Part shown: in pieces, positions 55,749-64,000 of the stretch
How the letters are laid out: each line of letters begins with the position of its first letter
Numbering within the stretch: the stretch's first letter is position 1
Source: Neobacillus sp. PS3-12
GTDB taxonomy: Bacteria > Bacillota > Bacilli > Bacillales > Cytobacillaceae
Length of the DNA: 64,000 nucleotides
Assembly: GCF_030915385.1 (NCBI RefSeq)
Contig: NZ_CP133268.1
Coordinates: 1,240,001-1,304,000, forward strand
Direction of reading: 5' to 3'
Program-made: the position numbers and the translations under genes
The notes under the pieces: generated by a model
Databases searched by the model: none
What the model was told of the DNA's origin: nothing
The model's input: the letters and a program-made list of their open reading frames with translations, nothing else

Positions 55749-56810
55749 TTGTCAGATTCAACAGCAACTTTAGAACAAAAAATAAAAATTAACAGGTTAG
55801 CAATTAATGTTTTAGACCTTGACTATTCTGATCCAAATACTTCAAAAAAACTATTTCCATTAGGAGAAGCAAACGAAATAATCGATAATTTTTTTGAGAC
55901 TCATTTTACAGATACAAGACATGGGAAATCAACAAAAAGCTGCAAATTTATAGATTCGGATGCAACTGTTAAAACCAAAATAAATAGATATTTTGAGAAT
56001 AAAAATGATGAAAATTTCTTAGTATTATCGAGAGAGTTAACCGAAAACCTTTTTAAGATTATGAAAAATTCTACTTCAAATAGTAGCGGAACTTTTTTCG
56101 TAATGGAAATTGAGTATAATGGTGAAGAATGTATTTTTATTATAAAATTAGACCCTAAACATGGACTTCAAATTAATTATATAGACCTGACAGTATCAGT
56201 TTTACAGAACATATTACCTGACTCAAATGATAGAGTACATAAGTGTGCAATTATTAGATATAAAAAGCCAGAGGATTCAGAAGCTGACCTTTTTGTTATG
56301 GATAAGCAACAAAAAGAAGGTGAACCCGCAAGATTCTTTATAGAGACATACTTACAAGCGGAAGAGATATTAAATAATAAGATCATAACCAGAGAAGTTG
56401 TAAGATCAGCCAGAGAACAACTCGTACAAATATTACCAGCAGTTGAAGCAAATAAAATATACGAGTTTATTGATAAAGAATTTACAAATGGTTCAAGAAT
56501 CCAATTAGAAACTGCTATTAGGAATATATTAGAAAATACAGTTCCTAATGATAAAGAAGATCGTGAGCTTTTTATACATCATTCTGCATCAAATTTTATC
56601 CAGGTTTATTTAGAAAAAAATCCAGATCATCAAACTTCCTTTGTAGCAGAAAGAAAAGATCATGTTGTAATTTGGAGAAGTGAAAAAGACCAAATTTTCT
56701 TCAGATACAACAAAGGGATTATGAATGAAATTACCTTTGCAACTGATGACCATGGAAATACAATAATAACAATTGATAAGTCATTAAATTTTAAAAGGGA
56801 TGTAAAGTAA
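55749..56810 (+). CDS. 37-kDa nucleoid-associated protein (NdpA/YejK)-like
   Basis: A 353-residue protein with the features of the NA37/YejK (nucleoid-associated protein) family: INRLAINVLDLDYSDPNTSK at the N-terminus, the central FVMEIEYNGEECIFIIKLD and LQINYIDLTVSVLQNILPD, and the C-terminal IDKEFTNGSRIQLETAIRN. TTG start with AAAGGGGA eight bases upstream. Family members bind DNA, but related proteins occur in mobile-element and defence contexts. It is followed 15 bases later by an unrecognised membrane protein gene, so the two form an operon. Confidence 0.7.
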   Translation: MSDSTATLEQKIKINRLAINVLDLDYSDPNTSKKLFPLGEANEIIDNFFETHFTDTRHGKSTKSCKFIDSDATVKTKINRYFENKNDENFLVLSRELTENLFKIMKNSTSNSSGTFFVMEIEYNGEECIFIIKLDPKHGLQINYIDLTVSVLQNILPDSNDRVHKCAIIRYKKPEDSEADLFVMDKQQKEGEPARFFIETYLQAEEILNNKIITREVVRSAREQLVQILPAVEANKIYEFIDKEFTNGSRIQLETAIRNILENTVPNDKEDRELFIHHSASNFIQVYLEKNPDHQTSFVAERKDHVVIWRSEKDQIFFRYNKGIMNEITFATDDHGNTIITIDKSLNFKRDVK

Positions 56811-56825
56811 TTCGGAGGGGTAGTT

Positions 56826-58241
56826 ATGAGTATAGAAAAAATATACGATTTGTATAAGGAATATAATGATATACTTTCTTTACTCAAACAGAAACCGCAA
56901 ACATATGAAATGATTGAAAATTCAAAAAATATTGAGTTCCGAAGGAAAGAAGATATAAATATAAGCTTTCTAAAAGAAATTAAAATTCATGCGAATGATT
57001 TCGATATTTATTGTAATCCATTTCCAGATGACTTTACTGATGTCCTGGAAGATTTAGAAAGAGGAACTCGCTCCGAATCTGAAATAAAATCGGTAGCTAT
57101 TATCTATTCTAAAGAACCGCTCCTTGACGATATATCGAATATGGATTTTATTTTCTTTGATAAAGTTGCTGCCATTAATGCTACGAGAAAAATTCACCCA
57201 AGAGAGGGTAAGTTTAAGTTAAATATCGGTATTCCTAATAATGAGAATCTAGAAACTGAACTTTTTAATTTTATAGATCTTAAAGAGGATACACCAATAG
57301 GAGAAATTACTAAAAAAGAAATTGACACCAATATTTTAAAGATGATTGAATTTTATCTTTCTAATAACAGGAATAGTGACCAAAATTTTTATTTCAATCC
57401 TTTTTCTTTTGTTATAAAAGGAAATTTGAATTTAGATTTTGCAAGGCTACTTCAAACAAGGTTTTATAACCTTATGTTAGAATCCCTGTCAGATAAAAAG
57501 GAAGGAAATACCTATATAATTAGTGGAGAAAAAAGCATAACTATTATGATAGAAGAAAGCTTTTCAACTACAAATTATACAAAATTTCTTGATATATTTT
57601 TATTTTTGATATCCCAACAAAAATATACAGAGAAATTTATTATAACCAAAAAAGTTTTCACATTATATATACATGATAAAGATACTATTTCATATTTAGA
57701 TAACAAGCTTCCTGATATTTGGAAAACCATTAATCATTATTATGATCATTATGTTGAGGACAACATCAAAGAATTTTTTAAAACAAAAGATCAGCTATTA
57801 AAAGAAGCTATGAACGTTTCTAAAGTGATTTATGAACAAACTGATAAAATTAATAATTCGATAATTGCATCCATAATATCAATAATAGTTTTGTTAGCTA
57901 CCACTGTTTATCGCTCTTTAGATAATATTACTGTGCCTTACGCGCTTTCAGTTTTAATTGTATTTTTTATCTTTTCTACAATATATTATTATTTAATGCA
58001 TGATTCTTCACATCAAAGATATGATTTGACTAAAAAACAATTTGAATATTTTATAAAAGAAATATCATTAATACAAAAAGACGAGTTAAAAAGTCTTCAG
58101 GATACTTATCTGGAAAAACCATTTTTAGATTTAAAGAATACTTTATTAAAGTTAGTTCTTATACTTGGGTGTATTAATCTGATGCTTTTAATATCATTCA
58201 TTGTCATTTTATACGAAAAATATAAGTATTTATTTTTTTAA
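56826..58241 (+). CDS. membrane-anchored protein, unknown family, partner of the nucleoid-associated-like protein
   Basis: A 471-residue protein that I do not recognise. A large charged N-terminal part (1-340) contains segments with NEILLSLLKQ-like helices and repeated Asp/Glu/Lys-rich strands, and the C-terminal third has three hydrophobic helices (about 346-366 IIASIISIIVLLATTVYRSL, 372-393 LSVLIVFFIFSTIYYYLM and 440-463 LKLVLILGCINLMLLISFIV). A soluble helical stretch with YDLTKKQFEYFIKEISL separates the second and third. It is encoded 15 bases after the preceding gene with GGAGGGGT upstream of the ATG. A sensor-plus-membrane-effector layout is plausible; there is no recognised enzymatic domain. 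Confidence 0.65.
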   Translation: MSIEKIYDLYKEYNDILSLLKQKPQTYEMIENSKNIEFRRKEDINISFLKEIKIHANDFDIYCNPFPDDFTDVLEDLERGTRSESEIKSVAIIYSKEPLLDDISNMDFIFFDKVAAINATRKIHPREGKFKLNIGIPNNENLETELFNFIDLKEDTPIGEITKKEIDTNILKMIEFYLSNNRNSDQNFYFNPFSFVIKGNLNLDFARLLQTRFYNLMLESLSDKKEGNTYIISGEKSITIMIEESFSTTNYTKFLDIFLFLISQQKYTEKFIITKKVFTLYIHDKDTISYLDNKLPDIWKTINHYYDHYVEDNIKEFFKTKDQLLKEAMNVSKVIYEQTDKINNSIIASIISIIVLLATTVYRSLDNITVPYALSVLIVFFIFSTIYYYLMHDSSHQRYDLTKKQFEYFIKEISLIQKDELKSLQDTYLEKPFLDLKNTLLKLVLILGCINLMLLISFIVILYEKYKYLFF

Positions 58242-58296
58242 TATATTTTTGGTATCAAATCTTTTAGAAGTTTTTTGTTTCCCGAAATTAATTACC

Positions 58297-58346
58297 AAAA
58301 ATCCTTACGTTGACTCCTTCAAAAGCGTCAACTTAGGGATTTTTTA
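58297..58346 (+). terminator. terminator after the two-gene operon
   Basis: AAAAATCCTTACGTTGAC and GTCAACTTAGGGATTTTT form a stem with two mismatches and a 12-base loop, followed by T residues. Confidence 0.75.
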
Positions 58347-58900
58347 TAATGATACTTATTTCAATAATTATTTCCTTAAAATACTATTCTATAAATTATT
58401 TCCACACAAAGTCCTGTTTTGTCTCTCAAAATATTCATTATTAAAATAAAAACGTTAAGTTATTTGCCATTATTCACCACTAAGATGTAGATACCTATTA
58501 GTAATCGATATATATTATACGCTTTATCAGGACTCGAATCCGAATTTCAAGAACCCGAAACTTGCGTGCTATCAATTGCAGTATCAAGATTCAAAGCATC
58601 TTGACCTAACAATCTTTGGCATATCATAAAAATGGTTGCCGTACTGATGCCAGAACATATTTCTTTTATATTAAAGATACTAACCATGCATACCTTTTAA
58701 AAAAATTTCTGGCCAAGTCTACTGTTGTCTATACAGTTACTTATTCTATGCTATTACTAAGTTTTTTCTTATCTAGTCTGATTGGTGAGAAATAAGAATA
58801 CATGTTTTTTTAATCAGGCCCTGTCCACCTGTCATCAATTTTCAAGAGTTGTATGCGCAAGTTCTATATCACTTCTTTGTATCTCCGTTTTGTTTTTATG
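58347..58900. other. non-coding gap with tRNA-like remnant
   Basis: No supported gene. At about 58527-58590 on the minus strand a tRNA-Leu-like sequence is visible (TTGATAGCACGCAAG, an anticodon-arm CAAG-loop-CTTG and a T-arm like GGATTCGAGTCC), but acceptor stem and variable arm do not pair. It could be a decayed phage tRNA or an integration-site remnant. Confidence 0.3.
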
Positions 58901-60428
58901 TCATAAACCAATTGGCGACTTATCCCGTATTCTAAAGGCAATCAGTGATGGACTTTCTACCTTCGCTCTTTCACGGATCGCTAGGATTTCTTCTCTGGAT
59001 AGCTTACCTTTCCTCCATCCAATGTCCAGTGGTGGCAAATACTTAAATCTTGAGTTTGGATTCCCGGAACTACCTGTGCGAATAGCGGATATGAGAATTG
59101 TGCTAACGTTGTATCGTTTGGCAAGCACGACGCCTGTCATACCTTTTTTTAATTCTAATCTGATTTCCATTATTTGTTCATTTGACAAACTAGGGCTTAA
59201 GTCCAGGCTACCGAGATGTAAATGTTTATAAGTCTTACTATTTGCAAGATTTTCAATTGTGGAGCAAGAAACTCCGTAATCTTTGGCAATCTGTCTGCAA
59301 GACTCTCCAGCCTCAGCTCTCTTCCAAGCTTGAACGGCATCTTCATCTGTAAGAGATTCCCTCCTCCTTTTTGGAATATGTTCCTCAGGAAATCCCAAGA
59401 AGTCCAAATTAACGTTGTAGTGCTTTTGGGCAAACTGATAAAAATGTTCAGGGACTGTTTCCTTTGGATAGAGGCTATGGAAATACAAATGTACTTTTTT
59501 GGCAAGAGGAACGCCTATCGGGTACTTACGGTGAGCCTTTTTGCAACGGTCTACAAGAAGTTTTAGTTGCCCGCTCGTGTAATCTCGTATTGTGTTATAG
59601 TACGGAAAATTTAGTTCTTCCAGAACATCTCGGAAAAGAAGGTCGAAACTATATAAATGATGTATATCCAAAACTTCCGTTTCACCAGTTATTACACACT
59701 TCCCCCCATAGTATAGGAGGCTTTCCTCCTTCCAGTCTTTCAAATAATTTCTGATGTAGCTTTTCAGTTGGGCTTCTCCTCCTTTCCACCTAGGATGGTC
59801 TTCTTTATTCGGACGGTTTTCCACAAAACAATCTCTGCAGCGATTCCCTTTATTCTTAAATCCATCAAATGTCGTTTTATAGAGATGACCTTCCTGGACA
59901 CTTTAGATGCAAATCTTCGTGTGAATCGGCATAAAATGTTGATATAAGGCTATATCCAAACTCTTCTACATATTTTTCAACTTCATGAATCGTATGTTTT
60001 GTATTCTTGATTCCTCTACAATAGGGACATCTGCGTCCCCTTTTAAAGCTTTCAAACGTAGTGGGATAAGAATGCCCTTCAGGACATATAACATTCAACT
60101 CATATTTGACCCCTTCATAAATCTCCCCTTCTTGTAGAATATAACCATACTCTTTCAAGACACTTTCAATATTCTCCTGAAAATATTTATGGTTAATAAT
60201 GCAACATTCTGAGCACCGTGTACCGCTTTTCCCGCTTTTCCCGTTTTTCTTGTCTTTAAAGGCGCTCAATCTCACAGGATACAGATTTCCAACGGGACAT
60301 AGAGTGTCCAATAATTCTTGAGCATTATTGTAATCTTGCGATAGTAATACATATCCTCTTATCCAAAAATATTCATAAACCTCTTCATAGTATAGCGCCG
60401 CATTGATTTTCCTCCCTAAGTTTGACAA
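58901..60428 (-). pseudogene. zinc-ribbon HNH homing-type endonuclease, split by a one-base frameshift
   Basis: Two adjacent frames form one gene. The first (60428 to about 59893) has zinc-ribbon repeats of about 70 residues with CPVGNLYPVRLSAFKD, RCSEC, CPEGHSYPTTFESFKRGRRC and CPYC; the last repeat breaks at CPG. Deleting one C of 59893-59894 (plus strand) continues EGHLYKTTFDGFKNKGNRCRDC and then the HNH part (GGKCVITGETEVLDIHHLYS, KKVHLYFHSLYPKETVPEHF), ending in a C-terminal helix-turn-helix tail (RQIAKDYGVSCSTIENLA and later motifs). The corrected protein would have about 508 residues, like phage-type homing nucleases. Recent break or sequence error. Confidence 0.7.
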
Positions 60429-60493
60429 AGTCTATATTGTGGCAATGGAAAGAAATCAATACAATCCCACTATAGAAAATATTCCACGCAAAC

Positions 60494-60549
60494 TAAAAAG
60501 CACCGTTGAAAGGGATCCGCCATCACAACCTCAAGGCTAATGAGGTGCT
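60494..60549 (-). terminator. possible terminator after the helicase gene
   Basis: On the minus strand AGCACC pairs with GGTGCT, followed by TTTTT. The loop is long (about 40 bases) and includes a second small hairpin (CCTCA/TGAGG). Moderate candidate. Confidence 0.5.
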
Positions 60550-60599
60550 GAATTGATACATAAAACACCTTTAATTCCTAAACTTTTAGAAATTCTGTC

Positions 60600-63032
60600 C
60601 TAAGCTAATAAAGCGCTTGGAACAGGAATTCTCGAAAACACTTCAACTTTACAATCATAACGGAGAGTTCTAGCCCTCCCTACAGCCTGTACTAGTTCCG
60701 ATTCAATAAGAGCCAATTGAACTTCTTGAAGTTCCTTATTTTGTTTAAATGTTACACAAGAGAATTGATATCCGTAACGAGTTACTGGAGAGAGCTCATA
60801 GTTTTCCACTATACAATCTTCCTCTGTGACCTTAATACCCAGCATCATTCCAATTAAGAGGTACACCTCACGGTAGGTATAGGGGGACCCAATAACCATC
60901 AAATCTTGGCCCTTGAATTTGTCCAAACCCGTAGTGGATCCAAAGGTAGCAACAACATTTAATTCTTTTTCTAAAAGAAAATCTTTGTACTTTTTATAGC
61001 TAATAACGTTGGTTTCACCAAAATGCTTAATGTCCAATTCAGAAAAATGTTTTTTGAATTGTGCTCGTGAGAATGACTTTTCTGGATACCATATTATCCT
61101 TCCTTTCATATCCGTTTGACCTATATCAATAAATTCCAACCGTTTTTTAAATACTTTTTCATATATTAATTGATTAGCAGTAGCTGACATGATAATGATT
61201 TTTTTCTCTTTATCTTGATCCAAAGGTAAAAGTTTAGTTGTGTGTATGAATTTTTCTCCGGAATTATTTCTAGTAGACAAGTAATAATCACAGTCTAGAA
61301 AATCTATAACATTATGATTGATATATTCCCTTTTATTGAGTAGATACTCTTCAAGTTTTTCACGACTGCATAAAGTATCTTTTGTGTAGAATTTTCCCTC
61401 TGGTACATATAAAAATTGCATAATGGTACCTACTACAGATTGATCTTCTTCACCATTAATATTGATATTATCTCCACTCATTAAGATGCTTTCTATATTA
61501 TGCTCACTTAAAGTAATTGTTTTTATCATATTAGTTAATAATATATCTTCATCAATAATATAAGTTTTTATATTCTTGTTCTTTAATTGCAGTAGCCTTT
61601 GATGTGTAACAATAATTTTAGTTGCAATTTTCATACTCTTTACTGAATTTACATAATCAAGTAGATTGCGTTCATCCTGACTTAACAAAAAAGGGGATTT
61701 ACTTTTAATCTTATCTGCATACTTAAAAACAATCCTTGAAGCTTTCTTATAAAAGCCCATACGCTGTAGCACAGTATGTTCATGCTCTAGTTCAGGTGGC
61801 ATGTTTGGCCTCTCGGAAACCAAAAGAAAATCGTGTCCTGCTTGTTTTAAGCGTTTATGTACCTCTTGGCACAACTCATGTGTAGGTAGTGCTATAGCAA
61901 CATTCTCAAGATTTAAACTTAGCATAGCTTCCGTTTTACCCAGTCCAGTAGGTGCTTTTAAAACATGGACCTTTTGATCATTTGTCTTATATACTTTTTG
62001 CAGCTCTTTTGAGAAATCTAAAAAGGCTTCATCAACCCCTTTTCTATGAATATTTTCTCCCAGATATCGCACCTCTCCACGTTTTGCATTAGTCTGCTGG
62101 AGCATGTTAACCTTATGATCACATTTCTCTGCAAAGGGGCATACAAAATCACAATTGTTGTCAACACATTTTACTGTATCTAGCTTGGAAATCTTTATTA
62201 TCTCAAATTGATAACGCATGCTATTCTTTTGAGTAGCTGATAACTGAGCATTCTCTAATATTTTCTCATGCAACAGTTTACCAGAATCCGCCTTTGCCAA
62301 ACCTGTTTGTAAGACATAAAGTTCATGTTCCATAATCGCCCTGTCACCAGCTAAATAATCCCCAAGTAACTGGCAGTTGCATAAAAGTTCATCCATGTTG
62401 ATCCCACGTTCACCTCGCTGGATCTTTACTTTTAGATTCAAGGGTGTGAATTTGTTAAGTTTAAGTTTGCCCCTTGTATTATTTGACTCATGCTCATCCT
62501 GATGCTTCTTAAAATCTTCCTCAAGTATCGAGAAATTGTATAAAACATGTGGCGATTTTTGGGCATGCTCTATTAAGAAAGAATCATTTTTAATAGAGTG
62601 TGACAAGATTTCGCCATGATTATTGATTGATAGAAAATTGATACTTGGTCTATTATTGATCATGTTTAGACCAACACTTTCGCAATATGACTTAATTACA
62701 CGTGCCGCATGACCAGATTTATCATGTGTCAAGACTTTTCCCACATAAGCTCTTATGATTTTATAAGCAGTAACGTAAGAATTATCACTAAAAGTTGGCT
62801 TTATAGAAACGTCTTCTTCGGCTAATTCTGCCATAGGATATAAAAGCAGAAGAGTTCTTTCTATTATAAATTGGATTCTTGCATCTTCAACTGGTTTGAA
62901 AGTAGTAAATAAGCACAGTATCTCACCTTCCTTGTAGATTTTCGCCGAAGGACAGATTTGATGCTCTTCAACCGCCTTCTCAAATAGTGCAGTATTGTCT
63001 TCATAAACCTTCAGAATAAATTCCCTTTTCAT
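60600..63032 (-). CDS. superfamily 2 DNA helicase-like protein with Cys cluster
   Basis: An 810-residue protein. The helicase core lies at about residues 340-800: Walker A APTGLGKTEAML (about 357-368), motif II YIIDEDI (about 492), motif III MSATAN (about 617), and motif VI QAVGRARTL (about 783). Before it lies a Cys cluster (about 289-306) CVDNNCDFVCPFAEKC followed by His, like those binding zinc or an Fe-S cluster in primase-helicases or Fe-S helicases. The N-terminal 280 residues are unrecognised. Divergent from an excisionase-like gene, as in mobile elements, so a replication role is inferred. The ATG has AAGGAG upstream. Confidence 0.7.
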   Translation of the reverse strand: MKREFILKVYEDNTALFEKAVEEHQICPSAKIYKEGEILCLFTTFKPVEDARIQFIIERTLLLLYPMAELAEEDVSIKPTFSDNSYVTAYKIIRAYVGKVLTHDKSGHAARVIKSYCESVGLNMINNRPSINFLSINNHGEILSHSIKNDSFLIEHAQKSPHVLYNFSILEEDFKKHQDEHESNNTRGKLKLNKFTPLNLKVKIQRGERGINMDELLCNCQLLGDYLAGDRAIMEHELYVLQTGLAKADSGKLLHEKILENAQLSATQKNSMRYQFEIIKISKLDTVKCVDNNCDFVCPFAEKCDHKVNMLQQTNAKRGEVRYLGENIHRKGVDEAFLDFSKELQKVYKTNDQKVHVLKAPTGLGKTEAMLSLNLENVAIALPTHELCQEVHKRLKQAGHDFLLVSERPNMPPELEHEHTVLQRMGFYKKASRIVFKYADKIKSKSPFLLSQDERNLLDYVNSVKSMKIATKIIVTHQRLLQLKNKNIKTYIIDEDILLTNMIKTITLSEHNIESILMSGDNININGEEDQSVVGTIMQFLYVPEGKFYTKDTLCSREKLEEYLLNKREYINHNVIDFLDCDYYLSTRNNSGEKFIHTTKLLPLDQDKEKKIIIMSATANQLIYEKVFKKRLEFIDIGQTDMKGRIIWYPEKSFSRAQFKKHFSELDIKHFGETNVISYKKYKDFLLEKELNVVATFGSTTGLDKFKGQDLMVIGSPYTYREVYLLIGMMLGIKVTEEDCIVENYELSPVTRYGYQFSCVTFKQNKELQEVQLALIESELVQAVGRARTLRYDCKVEVFSRIPVPSALLA

Positions 63033-63052
63033 GGTAAATAAACTCCTTTCAT

Positions 63053-63087
63053 AATCACGGGTTAATTAATAGTATTCATCCGTGATT
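63053..63087. promoter_or_regulatory. AATCACGG inverted repeat upstream of the helicase gene
   Basis: AATCACGG (63053-63060) and its exact complement at 63080-63087, 19 bases apart, about 20 bases upstream of the helicase start. Possible operator. Confidence 0.45.
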
Positions 63088-63144
63088 TTACAGTTCTGAA
63101 AGGATAAAAACCATTTGGTTCAGGACTGCTTATAACCAATTATC

Positions 63145-63158
63145 TATTCAATTGAATA
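63145..63158. promoter_or_regulatory. TATTCAATTGAATA palindrome
   Basis: Perfect 14-bp palindrome in the helicase-excisionase intergenic region; short and AT-rich, so low specificity. Confidence 0.3.
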
Positions 63159-63610
63159 AAAATCCCAATGGTTCTTATGTAATTCGAATAGATAATAGGT
63201 ATTTCTTCTAATTTCTCCGATTCTTTATAAAATGGAATTTTATTGTAATTAAATAACTTGTTAAATGATCCTTTTATACAAAGATGACAATATTCTCGAT
63301 GGATAATAAGAAGGTGGTGCTCAAAACGAAGACATATAAATGTAATTAACCCACATTGTGCTATTTATAAATAACAAATACTGTTAAATACATTGGTTAA
63401 TAACCGTATACAATCTTTCTATTAAATTGAGATTGTGTGAAATTTAGAGAAAAACAATGAAATTTTATAATTTCCCATTAAAACTGAATGTTTCTTCTAC
63501 TGATCACATGCCTATCATTTGAATTCCAAGCTGGAACGAAAGTGATAAAAAATATAAAAAGATATAAAATTATCCCATCAGGTAATTGAAAACAACACCG
63601 GTGCAAAAAA

Positions 63611-63633
63611 ATTTACTTGAAATTCAAGTAAAT
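63611..63633. promoter_or_regulatory. 23-bp perfect palindrome upstream of the excisionase-like gene
   Basis: An 11-1-11 perfect palindrome (ATTTACTTGAA, centre A at 63622, and its complement) lies about 110 bases upstream of the excisionase-like gene. No U-run follows. It fits an operator for a repressor or for the excisionase protein. The 63033-63733 region has no supported gene. Confidence 0.65.
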
Positions 63634-63739
63634 AATGTTAAGTGACCAATAAAAGAATTCCTAAAATTTTATCATTTCAAACTAATATCAAATACAAGCA
63701 ACATACACTAAGCAGAGAACGTAAAGGGGCTAATTGAAT

Positions 63740-63934
63740 ATGTACAAGGATTATGAGAATTATCCAGAAGTTTTAAATGTATCTGACTTGCAGCAAATTT
63801 TAGGCATTGGACGGAAGCAGGCTTATGAGTTAGTTCAATCAGGGAAGTTTCATGTAATTACCATAGGAAAACGTATAAAGATATCAAAAAAAGTTCTTAT
63901 TAACTGGATTGAAGGAGAATTGAATCATGCCTGA
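63740..63934 (+). CDS. excisionase-like helix-turn-helix protein
   Basis: A 64-residue HTH_17/excisionase-type DNA-binding protein: VLNVSDLQQILGIGRKQAYE then KFHVITIGKRIKISKKVLIN, a winged helix with the family pattern. The start is uncertain between the TTG at 63734 and ATG 63740; AAAGGGG lies four and ten bases upstream, and ATG is preferred. The next gene starts in the overlapping frame, so it heads an operon of a mobile element with the helicase divergent. Confidence 0.8.
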   Translation: MYKDYENYPEVLNVSDLQQILGIGRKQAYELVQSGKFHVITIGKRIKISKKVLINWIEGELNHA

Positions 63935-64000
63935 ATATACTAAACTTGTTAACTGTGGCAATAATATTTATGTATATGACTATAAATCTTGCGAACCTGT
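63927..64000 (+). CDS. mobile-element gene, 3' part outside window
   Basis: An open frame starts at ATG 63927, overlapping the end of the excisionase-like gene by eight bases, with AAGGAG upstream. The visible part reads MPEYTKLVNCGNNIYVYDYK and continues past the window end. Translational coupling is likely. The product cannot be named. Confidence 0.55.
   Translation, partial: MPEYTKLVNCGNNIYVYDYKSCEP

Noticed and set aside
58201..58449. Plus-strand open frame of 82 codons after the two-gene operon
   Set aside because: Overlaps the end of the membrane protein gene and spans its terminator hairpin; no ribosome site.
58782..59754. Plus-strand open frames antisense to the HNH nuclease
   Set aside because: Shadows of the nuclease coding strand; composition and motifs support the minus strand.

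Overview
The window is a chromosomal segment of a low-GC, endospore-forming Bacillaceae bacterium (Bacillus or a close relative such as Neobacillus; the genus is an inference). Gene order from position 1 to about 42.8 kb follows the Bacillus subtilis ytr/yts neighbourhood, Shine-Dalgarno sites are strong (AAGGAGG type), and sporulation genes occur with recognisable sigma-E and sigma-G promoters (ytrH-ytrI, sspA, ytfJ).

Core region, 1 to 42.8 kb. On the minus strand lie citZ-icd-mdh (TCA cycle; mdh runs off the left edge), the pfkA-pyk glycolytic pair, accD-accA (malonyl-CoA synthesis), a malic enzyme gene coupled to a FadR/GntR-type regulator, and dnaE. Then come ytrH-ytrI, nrnA, ytpI, ytoI, ytkL, an M24 peptidase, ald, small unknown genes, a universal stress protein, moaB and an EcsC-family gene, ackA, ytxK, tpx, ytfJ-ytfI, nadK, an acyl-CoA synthetase, sspA, iscS-thiI, ezrA, refZ, ytsP, dgcP and rpsD with a long leader. 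Hairpin terminators separate most units. Regulatory sites visible here include a cre-like site at the citZ promoter, a perfect 12-bp inverted repeat overlapping the putative pfkA -10 box, and a FadR-type palindrome in front of the malic enzyme-regulator operon. Two otherwise conserved core genes, pyk and the acyl-CoA synthetase, are broken by single frameshifts.

Accessory region, 42.8 to 64 kb. Directly after the rpsD terminator the gene content changes to an island of mobile and probable defence genes: a LAGLIDADG homing endonuclease; an ART-like DUF3990 protein with an overlapping small partner (toxin-antitoxin-like); small phage-like genes, some frameshifted; an HNH nuclease with a PUA/EVE-like N-terminal half; two lipoproteins with Excalibur or EF-hand-like calcium-binding ends, one carrying a DNA/RNA non-specific nuclease domain; a retron (msr-msd RNA plus reverse transcriptase-Toprim fusion); a serine resolvase with a res-like palindrome and a decayed second resolvase; a ribbon-helix-helix/zinc-finger protein; a two-gene unit of a 37-kDa nucleoid-associated-like protein and a membrane-anchored partner of unknown family; a zinc-ribbon HNH homing-type endonuclease split by a frameshift; and a superfamily 2 helicase with a Cys cluster, divergent from an excisionase-like gene across a palindrome-rich 0.7-kb control region.

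The most promising undescribed unit is the nucleoid-associated-like protein plus membrane protein pair (55.7-58.2 kb). The retron is a recognisable RT-Toprim type whose RNA can be delimited from the sequence. Several broken genes differ from the expected frame by exactly one inserted base, so residual sequencing error should be excluded before calling them pseudogenes.
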